From NCBI RefSeq assembly GCF_016428855.1, contig NZ_JAELTN010000014.1:33076-97075 (forward strand): DNA of 64,000 nt, read 5' to 3'. The DNA is from Pedobacter sp. ASV28. GTDB taxonomy: Bacteria > Bacteroidota > Bacteroidia > Sphingobacteriales > Sphingobacteriaceae. The translations under genes were made by a program, and so were the position numbers. The notes below the pieces were generated by a model that did no database searches, had not been told where the DNA came from, and saw only the letters and a program-made list of their open reading frames with translations. Shown here piece by piece: positions 27,809-36,119 of this stretch (positions within the stretch are counted from its first letter, which is position 1; the number at the start of each line of letters is the position of its first letter).

Positions 27809-29224
27809 ATGAAAAGAAAGCTGATTTGCTCCTTATTGATCTTATTTGTCGCGATGGGTACCCATGCCCAACAATATGCATTATTTAACACTAAGACCTT
27901 ATTCGATACATTCGAAAATCCTGCACAAAAGGCTTTTACCTTGGATTCCTCCCGACAATATGCTTCAAATTTTCTATTGCCCTATCTAGATCTGAGTGGC
28001 CTTAACAAAGGAAATTCAGATGAAGCACTCAGAAAATTGATCAATACTGGCTATAGCCATACCCGAAGCGGCCCATTAGACAAAACCACCAGAGAAAGCA
28101 TTAATATTTATCTCTTGAGCTTTAGAATGTTCAAATACCACAAATATCATAGTGAAATGGGCTTTTCCTGGCAAATTCGTTCGGAAACAGAAATCAATTA
28201 TTCGGAAAATGAAAGTCTTGGTTTTTTTGACACCTTTAAACGTTTTAGCAGTATACCCAGAATAAATGTTTTTAACAACAACAATAAGCTGCAGACCTAT
28301 CACCAGATCAGTTTTAACTATCGTGAAAACTACAATAAGCGTTGGGCATTTGGCACTAAACTAAGTTTGTTGAGCGGTATAGGTTATAGTGAATTCCATG
28401 CGGATCAATCTTCAGTGTCCATTGATCCGGCCAATAACAAGATGAATATCCAATTAGCCGGCAATTTCAAACTAAATTATCCAGAAGACAATAAAATCAG
28501 CTTCTCAAAATTATTACCTTTTAAAAACCTGGGCCTATCTATAACCTTGGGCACCACCCATACTACAAAATCGGGCATATTGCTTATGGCCAATGTTAAA
28601 GATCTAGGTTTCATAAGATGGGGCAAGAAAAAATCATTTTCTGGCAGTTTCGATATCAGTCGTGAAATTTCAGATATTACAGGCCCTGATGCAGAGAATA
28701 AAATGTATAAGGCAATGAACAAAATTGCAGAAGATAGTGGCGAACAAAAAGCTTTCTACACACCTATAAATACCCGTGCCGACTTTTTAATCTCCAAAAC
28801 ATTTGGTCCTTATACACCAAGCCTAATCCTTACCAAAAATGTATTCAACAAATTTGGTGAAGCGGCTTTTGTCAACACTATAAAATCGGGTCTGCTTTCT
28901 TTTAGTGCCGTTCCCAGTTATAACTTAGATCAAACATTTAGATTAGGGATACAGGGAATGATCCAAACGCCCAATTTTGAAATGTTCTTAGGTACCAATG
29001 ATGTAATACAAAGCTATTACGCCAGTAAAGAAATTATAAAAAATAATGAAGCACAGGCTACCGGCTATAACAGAGGTTCTGTTTATATGGGCATAGCCTT
29101 TAAAATAGGCTATATAGTAGAACATCCCCAAAACATGAGCTGGATGCCAGGTGTAGGCAAGTATAAAGACCGAAAAAGCTTTTTCGGTAGTCTTTTTGGC
29201 ATATTCAAGAAAAAAAACAACTAA
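27809..29224 (+). CDS. DUF5723 family outer-membrane protein
   Basis: From ATG 27809 the product is about 471 residues with a signal peptide (LLILFVAMGTHA, then QQYALFNTKTLFD). The body has the regular amphipathic strands of a large barrel (WAFGTKLSLLSGIGYSEF, GLSITLGTTHTTKSGILLMA, FNFR-type repeats) and the DUF5723 opening FENPAQKAFTLDSSRQYASN. Family members resemble T9SS-associated PorV/PorP-like barrels in layout, but no role is established. The 3' end overlaps tsaB by 4 bp, tail to tail. Confidence 0.8.
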   Translation: MKRKLICSLLILFVAMGTHAQQYALFNTKTLFDTFENPAQKAFTLDSSRQYASNFLLPYLDLSGLNKGNSDEALRKLINTGYSHTRSGPLDKTTRESINIYLLSFRMFKYHKYHSEMGFSWQIRSETEINYSENESLGFFDTFKRFSSIPRINVFNNNNKLQTYHQISFNYRENYNKRWAFGTKLSLLSGIGYSEFHADQSSVSIDPANNKMNIQLAGNFKLNYPEDNKISFSKLLPFKNLGLSITLGTTHTTKSGILLMANVKDLGFIRWGKKKSFSGSFDISREISDITGPDAENKMYKAMNKIAEDSGEQKAFYTPINTRADFLISKTFGPYTPSLILTKNVFNKFGEAAFVNTIKSGLLSFSAVPSYNLDQTFRLGIQGMIQTPNFEMFLGTNDVIQSYYASKEIIKNNEAQATGYNRGSVYMGIAFKIGYIVEHPQNMSWMPGVGKYKDRKSFFGSLFGIFKKKNN

Positions 29225-29907
29225 ACCTTTTTCTTTGGGGTAGTTAGCACAAAATCTTTGAGGTAAAAGGGTTCGAAATAAGCTACATCTTCAAATTTTC
29301 CTTTCAAAAAAGCCTCGTAGGCTAAATTGCTCATATTAGCTGCCGTATTAAAATTGAGATCAGAAAAATGTGCATTTGGATTGACAATAACTTCTTTGCA
29401 CTTCTCCGTTCCATCGCCTATAAATGCCACATAATTATTCTGTAGCTCTAGTACAAAACTTTTATCGTTGATAATCTTTGCATGAGTATATTCTACTTCG
29501 GCCAATTTATGATCATATACCGCTGTAAACACTTCCATTCTACGGGCATCTATCATAGGGCATACTAAACCTCCAAAGTTTGGATGCTGTAACAAGTAAC
29601 CATTTGCCATCATTTCCAAGGTATTGATTGCTATAAGTGGTTTATCTAGAGCAAAACAAAGACCTTTTGCCGTAGATACGCCTATACGCAGTCCCGTATA
29701 GGAGCCAGGCCCTTTACTTACCGCAATAGCATCGAGCTGCTTATAAGAAATACCTGTCAACTTCATTACCTCATCTATAAATAGCGTAAGGCTAGCTGCA
29801 TGGATATGAGATGCTTTTTCTTCTTTCACAGCAATGGTTTTTCCATTTACCGATATGGCAACTGCGCACACCTGCGTGGCGGTTTCAATTTGAAGTATTG
29901 TAGACAT
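29221..29907 (-). CDS. tsaB: tRNA threonylcarbamoyladenosine biosynthesis protein TsaB
   Basis: The 228-residue protein has the TsaB features: ILQIETATQVCAVAISVNG, the conserved ASHIHAASLTLFIDEVM, PGSYTGLRIGVSTAKGL and VCPMIDARRMEVFTAVYD. TsaB pairs with TsaD and TsaE in making the t6A37 modification of ANN-decoding tRNAs. It keeps the actin-like fold but not the metal centre of TsaD. Normal length; single gene. Confidence 0.95.
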   Translation of the reverse strand: MSTILQIETATQVCAVAISVNGKTIAVKEEKASHIHAASLTLFIDEVMKLTGISYKQLDAIAVSKGPGSYTGLRIGVSTAKGLCFALDKPLIAINTLEMMANGYLLQHPNFGGLVCPMIDARRMEVFTAVYDHKLAEVEYTHAKIINDKSFVLELQNNYVAFIGDGTEKCKEVIVNPNAHFSDLNFNTAANMSNLAYEAFLKGKFEDVAYFEPFYLKDFVLTTPKKKV

Positions 29908-29976
29908 TTAGAAGTTGAAAATTTACGGTGCAAAGTTATAAGTTAAATTCATTTCGAACTCATAACTTTATACTTT

Positions 29977-30207
29977 TTAAGGTACCGGATCATGACCATG
30001 TCTGCCCCAGGGATGGCAGCTCGCAATACGTTTTACCGTTAGCCAGCCACCCTTAAATGGACCATGCTTTTTAATGGCCTCTATTCCATATTGCGAACAG
30101 GTAGGCGTAAAACGGCAACTTGCTCCCAATAAAGGCGACAACAGCAATTGATAAAGCCTAATTAGCCATAAAAATAGCCAAGAAAACAGAATCTTAATTA
30201 GTTTCAT
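29977..30207 (-). CDS. yidD: Membrane protein insertion efficiency factor YidD
   Basis: From ATG 30207 the product is 76 residues: an N-terminal amphipathic/hydrophobic helix and the YidD signature [35 protein letters not shown] and GHDPVP. It aids YidC-dependent membrane insertion. It overlaps the rnpA end by 14 bp, the standard bacterial arrangement. A start six codons upstream is possible but leaves extra non-conserved residues. Confidence 0.95.
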   Translation of the reverse strand: MKLIKILFSWLFLWLIRLYQLLLSPLLGASCRFTPTCSQYGIEAIKKHGPFKGGWLTVKRIASCHPWGRHGHDPVP

Positions 30208-30589
30208 GGGCTTTAATCTGCGCAATTAGTTTCTTCAATAATAGCACAAGCTTCTTCTCAAAGAAAACGTAGGGATAAATTTCCTTCCCTACATATTGTA
30301 GCCCCAACAATAAAAGTTGATTTTTATTGGGCAATAATGCATAGAGCTCGGCAGCTTTATATAGCCTATAAACTTCTCGGGTGCGTCGTTTGACCAAATT
30401 TCTATCTACAGCATGCTTATAACGTCTTTTGGCCACATTTATAACCACTTGAACTGGTTGAGAGTGCACATCTGGCACAAAAAGGAAGGTAGCCCGAAAA
30501 GGGTACAACAAAAAAGAAGAGCCATTTTTAAATAGCAAGTCTAAAGACTTTTTGCTACATAAACGCTCTTCTTTTTTAAATGTGTTCAT
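30194..30589 (-). CDS. rnpA: Ribonuclease P protein component
   Basis: The 131-residue basic protein begins [20 protein letters not shown] and contains [20 protein letters not shown] and [12 protein letters not shown], the RNR-type substrate-binding helix. It binds RNase P RNA to process tRNA 5' ends. It lies between rpmH (64 bp upstream) and yidD (14-bp overlap). Confidence 0.96.
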   Translation of the reverse strand: MNTFKKEERLCSKKSLDLLFKNGSSFLLYPFRATFLFVPDVHSQPVQVVINVAKRRYKHAVDRNLVKRRTREVYRLYKAAELYALLPNKNQLLLLGLQYVGKEIYPYVFFEKKLVLLLKKLIAQIKAHETN

Positions 30590-30652
30590 TTTTTGATTGC
30601 TATTTTGCAGAATGACTGCTCTGCCTCACCTACAAGGTGGCGCAATCAAAAA

Positions 30653-30811
30653 TTATGATTTATGACGACGCTCGTCAGAAACTGTTAATCTTTTTCTTCC
30701 TTTTGAACGGCGAGAAGCTAATACCCTTCTACCGTTTGCTGTAGCCATTCTTTCGCGGAAGCCATGTTTATTTCTTCTCTTTCTTTGCGAAGGTTGGAAT
30801 GTTCTTTTCAT
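30653..30811 (-). CDS. rpmH: 50S ribosomal protein L34
   Basis: A 52-codon frame on the minus strand encodes [20 protein letters not shown] followed by [20 protein letters not shown] and a short tail ending RRHKS. This is a full L34, a very basic subunit protein. The first gene of the rpmH-rnpA-yidD cluster. Confidence 0.97.
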   Translation of the reverse strand: MKRTFQPSQRKRRNKHGFRERMATANGRRVLASRRSKGRKRLTVSDERRHKS

Positions 30812-30852
30812 AACTGTATAATATCTTAACTAGAGTTTTTAAATAAGAGGTG

Positions 30853-30883
30853 CAAATATAAAGTGATTATTCCACAATTGCAA
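30853..30883 (-). promoter_or_regulatory. Promoter of the rpmH-rnpA-yidD operon
   Basis: On the minus strand TTG (30881-30883) is followed by a 20-bp spacer and TATATTTG (30853-30860), a perfect fit to the Bacteroidota TTG / TAnnTTTG promoter. The rpmH ATG lies about 42 bp downstream. Confidence 0.65.
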
Positions 30884-31061
30884 CAGGTATTTATTTTTAT
30901 TTTTAGAAAAACAAAGATAGTCATACTTAGCCTATTTTCGATTTTCCATTCCACCTATTTGATAAGTAGTCAAAAAAGAATTACCTTTATAAAACAACCT
31001 ATCGTTCGTTAGAAGGTTATTTTCTCTATTCCAAACTACAAATTTTTCCATTTTTACAATT

Positions 31062-31625
31062 ATGCGCAAACATTTTTTTGAGCAAACCAATTTTTATATA
31101 GTTACTGGCGGACCGGGTGTTGGCAAGACCACGTTACTCACTTATTTAAAATCACATTTTCTTATTGTACCCGAAGTGGCAAGAAAAATCATTAAACAAC
31201 AAATAAAAATTAATGGAGAAGCTTTACCTTGGAGAAACAAAGAAAATTACAGCAAGATAATGCTAGACCAATCGATCGATAGCTATATGAAAACAGCTAA
31301 ACAGGCGCCACAAAAAAACTGTCTTTTTGATCGAGGTATTTTAGACACACATTGTTATGCCAAAATGAACAACATTGCAATAGACACCGAAATGGAAGAA
31401 ACGGCTAAAACATATTTATACAATAAAAAGGTTTTTATACTTCCACCATGGCAGAAAATATACCAAACCGACGAGGAACGAAAGCAGACATGGGAAGAAG
31501 CTGTATGTACCTTCCATAAAATGAAAGACACCTATGAATTATATGGCTACCAACTTATAGAAGTGCCCAAAGCAAGCATAATGGAACGAGCGAAATTTAT
31601 CATTACAGAAATTAAAAAGCATTAG
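31062..31625 (+). CDS. AAA family ATPase (AAA_28-like)
   Basis: The 187-residue protein has a P-loop (VTGGPGVGKTTLL, about residues 14-26), FDRGILDTHCYA as the Walker B-like/DR motif, and TDEERKQTWEEAV in the lid region, the layout of AAA_28 (TTD14-like) nucleotide-binding proteins related to nucleoside kinases. Substrate unknown. It is a lone gene, divergent from rpmH. Confidence 0.82.
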   Translation: MRKHFFEQTNFYIVTGGPGVGKTTLLTYLKSHFLIVPEVARKIIKQQIKINGEALPWRNKENYSKIMLDQSIDSYMKTAKQAPQKNCLFDRGILDTHCYAKMNNIAIDTEMEETAKTYLYNKKVFILPPWQKIYQTDEERKQTWEEAVCTFHKMKDTYELYGYQLIEVPKASIMERAKFIITEIKKH

Positions 31626-31681
31626 TTGCTCAGCAAATCAGCCTGACAGACCTAACGATCTACCAAGCTGATTATTTATTA

Positions 31682-31834
31682 TTATGCAGCACCTCTAATT
31701 ACCCTCAATATGATTGCTATGATAGCAATGACTAATAAAGCGTGGATAATGCCTCCTGTATAGTAGCCTCCTAAAAAACTAATTGCCCAAATAATGACTA
31801 AAATTACTGCAATTACATAAAGTAAATTTCCCAT
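31682..31834 (-). CDS. lmo0937-type (DUF5670-like) small membrane protein
   Basis: A 50-codon frame on the minus strand encodes GNLLYVIAVILVIIWAISFL, a GGYYTGGIIHALL turn and a second helix ending ILRVIRGAA. This is the two-helix lmo0937 family membrane protein, often linked to general stress in other bacteria. Function unknown. Two stop codons in a row end the frame. Confidence 0.85.
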   Translation of the reverse strand: MGNLLYVIAVILVIIWAISFLGGYYTGGIIHALLVIAIIAIILRVIRGAA

Positions 31835-31956
31835 GATCCTGATGTTTAAGTTAAGTATCTGTTAATTGATTTGATTTATAACTTAAACAAGGGGTGTTTA
31901 AAATTGTTCTTATTTTCTGCAGATAATTATCTTATATAAGATAAGTTTACTCCTTT

Positions 31957-32691
31957 CTATATTCCCAAAGCAGCCCTTAATTTTACATAACCAGTTTTAC
32001 TTACCGGTAACCAAATACCCGATTTGAGCAGAACAACATAACTTTCTTTCTCTTTTAATTCAATTTTGGTGACCTGTGCCAAATTAATGATATAGGAACG
32101 ATGGATGCGAATGAACTGTGCAGGATCTAAAGTTTGCTCAAAAAAGCTCATGGTCTTGTTTTTTTGAAAATTTCCATCAGTAGTACTCAGCTTCACATAG
32201 TCATCATCTGCTTCAATATAATGTATGGAATCAACGGGAATAATCTTGATCACGCCTGCATTCTTAACCACTACCCTATTGTTTTGTGCGGGCGAAAGAG
32301 AGGCTGTTTCCAAAAGCGCCTTGCTTTCATCGCCTTTGGCCAATTTAGCTGGTAATTTCTGCATGGCCTGTTCAAAACGGTTCTGTTCAATAGGTTTTAA
32401 AAGATAGTCTACTGCATTTACCTCAAAGGCTTTGATGGCATATTCATCAAATGCAGTAGTAAAAATTACGGCTGGACGTTTCTCTACCAACTCCAACATC
32501 TCAAACCCACTAATTTTAGGCATTTGAATATCCAGGAAGATAAGATCAGGTTGGTGCTGTGCAATAGCTTTTAATCCTTCAAAACCATCAAAACACTCAG
32601 CTACGATCTCGATATTCGGAAAAGCTTTTAAATAGTGCTTTACTATATCTCTGGCAAGAGCCTCGTCATCAATTAATATGGTTTTGATCAT
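31957..32691 (-). CDS. LytTR-family response regulator
   Basis: The 244-residue protein has an N-terminal receiver (acidic pocket IDDEAL, phospho-acceptor in LIFLDIQMPKI at about Asp54, Lys in YLLKPIEQN) and a C-terminal LytTR DNA-binding domain from about residue 150 (RIHRSYIINLAQVTKIEL near the end). LytTR proteins bind pairs of direct repeats about two helical turns apart. It overlaps the kinase gene by 23 bp and is transcribed with it, so the two form a two-component system. Confidence 0.95.
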   Translation of the reverse strand: MIKTILIDDEALARDIVKHYLKAFPNIEIVAECFDGFEGLKAIAQHQPDLIFLDIQMPKISGFEMLELVEKRPAVIFTTAFDEYAIKAFEVNAVDYLLKPIEQNRFEQAMQKLPAKLAKGDESKALLETASLSPAQNNRVVVKNAGVIKIIPVDSIHYIEADDDYVKLSTTDGNFQKNKTMSFFEQTLDPAQFIRIHRSYIINLAQVTKIELKEKESYVVLLKSGIWLPVSKTGYVKLRAALGI

Positions 32692-33730
32692 CTTTTTGAG
32701 GTATTTTTAACGTAGTAATATACAAATTATCGTGCTGTGTTTCGGTCTGCAGCAAATTGTTGTCTGCAAAAAGCAAATACAAACGTCTTCTTATGGCCGA
32801 CAGTCCAAACCCAGTACCTTTACTGGCTTTCATTTCAGGATCATACGGGTTGGTTACACAAATGGTAAGCACCCTATTTTCTAATTTTACATGAATGGTA
32901 ATGGTAATTGCTTTTGAAGTATTATATAAACCAAATTTAATGGCATTTTCAACTATAGGCTGCAATAATGTACCTGGTAGGCAAAGCCCCAAAGTATCTT
33001 CTGCAATATTTACATCGATATTTAACCGATGGCTAAAGCGAACTTTTTCAATGTCCAAATATAGCTGGATATATTCCATTTCGTCTGCAACATTTACCCA
33101 AATTTCATCGTCGCGTTTTAAAGTACCTCGTAAAAAAGCGGCCAGTTTAGTAATCATTGTTCCTGCTTCGGTAGGATTTACAATAGTCAGGGCATAAACA
33201 GAGTTCAGGCTATTAAACAAAAAATGCGGTTGTAACTGGTGACGAAGCTTGTTCAGTTCTGCCTCTTTAGCCAGATTTTGTGTAGCCAACATTCGACTTT
33301 GCATTTCCGATTGTTCTTCCAACCTGTACCATAAAATATTGGCTAGGGCACACCAGGCCAAACATATAAATGCAATAGCCGATTTAAAAATATCTGACAG
33401 GTCTAAAAAATTAAGGTAACTACCTTGATTGATAAACAATAAACTAAGCGACTGTCTGGATATCCAAACAATAATAAAAGATAAAACTACCGTCAATAAT
33501 AATACATATAGTAGTTTTTCATTTTTTGGCTGATAGTAGCCCAGCATATTACTCACTACGATACATCCCAATGCCAATAGGCCATTGCTCACCATGCTAT
33601 CTGCTAGTGCTATTGGCCAAGAAAAATTAAAAAAGAAATAAAGTATAGCAGCACAGACAGCCATCCAGCATATCAATATCACACTGGATATCTGTCGTAT
33701 CTGCTTTTTTGATAATGGGGTTGTGGTCAC
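32669..33730 (-). CDS. LytS/YehU-type sensor histidine kinase
   Basis: The 353-residue protein has about four or five N-terminal membrane helices (for example LICWMAVCAAILYFFFNF) and a His_kinase domain beginning with the phospho-acceptor His in LRHQLQPHFLFNSLNSVYAL. The HATPase part has the N-box LLQPIVENAIKFGL and G-box GTGFGLSAIRRRL. No extracytoplasmic sensor domain is seen, so sensing is probably within the membrane. It overlaps the LytTR regulator and lies 26 bp after the LiaF-like gene. Confidence 0.94.
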   Translation of the reverse strand: MTTTPLSKKQIRQISSVILICWMAVCAAILYFFFNFSWPIALADSMVSNGLLALGCIVVSNMLGYYQPKNEKLLYVLLLTVVLSFIIVWISRQSLSLLFINQGSYLNFLDLSDIFKSAIAFICLAWCALANILWYRLEEQSEMQSRMLATQNLAKEAELNKLRHQLQPHFLFNSLNSVYALTIVNPTEAGTMITKLAAFLRGTLKRDDEIWVNVADEMEYIQLYLDIEKVRFSHRLNIDVNIAEDTLGLCLPGTLLQPIVENAIKFGLYNTSKAITITIHVKLENRVLTICVTNPYDPEMKASKGTGFGLSAIRRRLYLLFADNNLLQTETQHDNLYITTLKIPQKDDQNHIN

Positions 33731-33756
33731 AACGTTTGATTTAGGTGAGCGATCGA

Positions 33757-34560
33757 TTAATAATTCTTAATTTCTACTCCTCCAAATAAAACCACCCCTC
33801 TTAATATCACTAATTTATTTTGGTCCTGCTCAATGGGCTGAATAGCCCTTTTATCGTCCACACCTCCAAAAATGGCAGTCACTTCCGATTTGATTTGCCA
33901 AGTTGGTGGAATAATGACCTTAAGGCCTCCAAAAATAGCGGTTACATCAATCACAATTTCACCTTGGAAATCTGCCTGTGTAAGGTTAAGGTCGCCCCCA
34001 CCAAATATGGCTGTAATTTCCCCACCTTTTAAATTCTTCGAAAAAATAGTCTGCTGACTTCCGCCAAATACATTTACAGAGTCTATATAATCATGGTTGC
34101 TATAAGTTTTATCATGATTAGGAGCTGCAGGTTCGTTTGGATTTGGTGAGGAAAAGGAATCCAATCTTTCAAATCGTCTATTGAATCTGTCGTTTCTTCT
34201 TTTCCATCTTTCCTTATGGAAGTTATTTGTTCCTTTGGGCTTTAATATAAGATATAATCCCAACACTACCAGCATTAACGGCAACACTATGTTGGACATA
34301 TCGTAGTCCCTAAATATATCCCGCAAGGTAAAATAGCTGCCTATCAATACCATAATAAACCATCCGCTATTTCTAAAGTTATGTCTGGCTCCTACAAATA
34401 GACCTATAGCAATAAGCAAAGTACTCCATTTAAAGATCCAGTGAGGCAAATGAAGTCCAAAATTGTTTAGCAATAAAAGCGAGCCTATTCCAATGATAAA
34501 AAGGCCGGCCCAAACTTTTCCTGAGCGGTTGATCATCTCTTTTTTATTAATATTTTCCAT
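33757..34560 (-). CDS. LiaF-like membrane protein (DUF5668 plus LiaF C-terminal repeats)
   Basis: The 267-residue protein has an N-terminal four-helix membrane domain (KVWAGLFIIGIGSLLLLNNF, the DUF5668/LiaI-LiaF type) and a C-terminal soluble beta-rich domain built from the repeated unit AIFGG (AIFGGGDLNL, AIFGGLKVII, AIFGGVDDKR, then VLFGGVEIKNY). In Firmicutes LiaF restrains a cell-envelope stress kinase. Here it heads the operon LiaF-like, kinase, LytTR regulator, so the same kind of membrane-stress switch is likely. The role is by analogy. Confidence 0.88.
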   Translation of the reverse strand: MENINKKEMINRSGKVWAGLFIIGIGSLLLLNNFGLHLPHWIFKWSTLLIAIGLFVGARHNFRNSGWFIMVLIGSYFTLRDIFRDYDMSNIVLPLMLVVLGLYLILKPKGTNNFHKERWKRRNDRFNRRFERLDSFSSPNPNEPAAPNHDKTYSNHDYIDSVNVFGGSQQTIFSKNLKGGEITAIFGGGDLNLTQADFQGEIVIDVTAIFGGLKVIIPPTWQIKSEVTAIFGGVDDKRAIQPIEQDQNKLVILRGVVLFGGVEIKNY

Positions 34561-34637
34561 GTCCTTCGTTTTTAATATGCCTAAAAGTATAGCTAACCTT
34601 TAGGCTGTACAACGAAAGACAGCTGTTCAGCATTCAA

Positions 34638-34670
34638 TTATCGGTAAAAAGCATTAATTTATCGGTAAAA
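34638..34670. promoter_or_regulatory. 12-bp direct repeat with 21-bp period, candidate LytTR operator
   Basis: TTATCGGTAAAA occurs at 34638-34649 and again at 34659-34670, identical in all 12 positions and 21 bp apart. LytTR regulators bind paired direct repeats spaced by about two helical turns, and a LytTR gene is encoded in the operon whose start is 78 bp away. The repeats lie in the divergent region between this operon and the ChaN gene, so they could serve either. Confidence 0.55.
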
Positions 34671-34717
34671 TAATTCGTTATTTTGAAAGTTCAATTCATT
34701 TAATATCGTTCATCAAC

Positions 34718-35590
34718 ATGTACAGATCAATCGTTGCTATCCTATTTCTATTGCCATTTGTTGCAGAAGCTCAAGATCTGAGCCAATATTACAAAATCTA
34801 CGACGCCAAAAAACAGAAGACCATTTCGTTGGATGACATTGTTCTTGACATGAAAAATGTAGATGTATTATTTTTTGGTGAGGAACACAACGACTCTATA
34901 GGCCATTATTTAGAAGCCAGCCTTTTAAAACAACTGTCCATGAGCTACGAGAACAAAATGGCTTTAACATTAGAAATGTTCCATACCGATGTACAACCCG
35001 TTATTAATGAGTATTTATTGGGCATCATCAATGAAAAAAACTTTATAAAGGAAAGCAGGGCCTGGAACAACTATAAAGACTACCGGCCAATGATAGAATT
35101 TGCCAAAAGTGAAAAATTAGATGTTGTTGGCGGCAATGCCGCTACACGATACAGTAATGCCGTAACTAAAAATGGACTGGAGGTACTCAGATTATTACCT
35201 GCGGGCTCTAAACAGCTTTTAGCCCCTCTTCCCATTGATACTTTGACCGGACGGTATTATGAAAAGTTTTTAGCCCTTCTAGGTGGACATGGTATGGGCA
35301 ACATGAAAGTTTATCAAACACAAAATTTTTGGGATGCTACCATGGCCTGGTCTATTGCCAAGTATGCAAAGGCCAACAAAGGCAAAAAGATTTTCCAGGT
35401 AAATGGCCGTTTTCACAGTGATGAAAGATTAGGCACTTATGCACAACTCAAAAAATATGCTCCCAAACTGAAAATACTTAACATTTCATCTTTTTCCGCA
35501 GATGATTTTGACCAGCCGGATTGGGGAAAATATAAAGAACTGGGCGATTACATTATCATCACAGACCCTAAAGTGAAGAGGAGCTTTTAA
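34718..35590 (+). CDS. ChaN-family (haem-binding uptake, Tiki-like) secreted protein
   Basis: After a signal peptide (SIVAILFLLPFVAEAQ) the 290-residue protein shows the ChaN pattern: VDVLFFGEEHND, MALTLEMFHTDVQP, YRPMIEFAKSEKLDVVGGN, GHGMGNMKVYQTQNFWDATM and VNGRFHSDERLGTYAQL. Campylobacter ChaN binds haem; the broader superfamily includes Tiki-type metalloproteases. It may take part in haem handling at the envelope. It is divergent from the LiaF-like operon and could share its operator. Confidence 0.87.
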   Translation: MYRSIVAILFLLPFVAEAQDLSQYYKIYDAKKQKTISLDDIVLDMKNVDVLFFGEEHNDSIGHYLEASLLKQLSMSYENKMALTLEMFHTDVQPVINEYLLGIINEKNFIKESRAWNNYKDYRPMIEFAKSEKLDVVGGNAATRYSNAVTKNGLEVLRLLPAGSKQLLAPLPIDTLTGRYYEKFLALLGGHGMGNMKVYQTQNFWDATMAWSIAKYAKANKGKKIFQVNGRFHSDERLGTYAQLKKYAPKLKILNISSFSADDFDQPDWGKYKELGDYIIITDPKVKRSF

Positions 35591-35744
35591 TTATTTTTTA
35601 CAGAAAAGCACGTTTAATATCAAAATAGTCATTTTTATAAATTTCTATTTTGGACACTTACGTTAATCATATAACCCGTTAATTCTTCCTTATAAAACAT
35701 TGGAAAAGTAGCTTCAATAGTCTCTAATCAAACAATAACACCCT

Positions 35745-35793
35745 AAAATATTTTTTCAAAAACACAGATCAAAACAAAATATTTTTTCAAAAA
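35745..35793. repeat. 18-bp AT-rich direct repeat upstream of the cold-shock gene
   Basis: AAAATATTTTTTCAAAAA is present exactly at 35745-35762 and 35776-35793 (31-bp period). The surrounding 280-bp gap between ChaN and the cold-shock gene is otherwise AT-rich and featureless. Confidence 0.6.
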
Positions 35794-35816
35794 ATTAATT
35801 AAAAATAAAACAATAT

Positions 35817-35847
35817 TTTGATTACCAATAAATTATAATTACATTTG
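35817..35847 (+). promoter_or_regulatory. Promoter of the cold-shock gene
   Basis: TTTG at 35817-35820, a 19-bp spacer and TACATTTG at 35840-35847 fit the Bacteroidota consensus. The ATG is 23 bp downstream, so the leader is short rather than the long leader of E. coli cspA. Confidence 0.6.
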
Positions 35848-35869
35848 AGCTCAATTAAAATACTTTATA

Positions 35870-36061
35870 ATGCAACAAGGAACAGTAAAATTTTTCAATG
35901 AAACTAAAGGTTTTGGATTTATCGTACCATCGAATGGTGATAGCGAAATCTTTGTTCATTCATCAGGTTTATTGGATAACATTCGCGAGAATGATACCGT
36001 AACCTACGACGTCGAGCAAGGTAAAAAAGGCTTGAATGCAATTAATGTTAAGATCAGCTAA
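35870..36061 (+). CDS. Cold-shock domain protein
   Basis: This 63-residue single-domain protein has the two RNA-binding motifs KGFGFIVP (RNP1) and EIFVHSSG (RNP2) and the start QQGTVKFFNETKG. It is a nucleic-acid chaperone of the Csp family and is of normal size. Its own promoter and a strong terminator make it a single-gene unit. Confidence 0.95.
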   Translation: MQQGTVKFFNETKGFGFIVPSNGDSEIFVHSSGLLDNIRENDTVTYDVEQGKKGLNAINVKIS

Positions 36062-36085
36062 TTAGATTCCTTCATAAATTGGTAA

Positions 36086-36119
36086 AAACATCCATCCTAA
36101 TAGATGGATGTTTTTTTTT
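36086..36119 (+). terminator. Terminator of the cold-shock gene, shared with the convergent cls gene
   Basis: ACATCCATC / GATGGATGT stem (9 bp, extendable by A-T pairs) with a 6-nt loop and nine T residues. The T-run reaches the stop codon of the convergent cardiolipin synthase gene, and the flanking A-run would serve the other direction. Confidence 0.92.
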
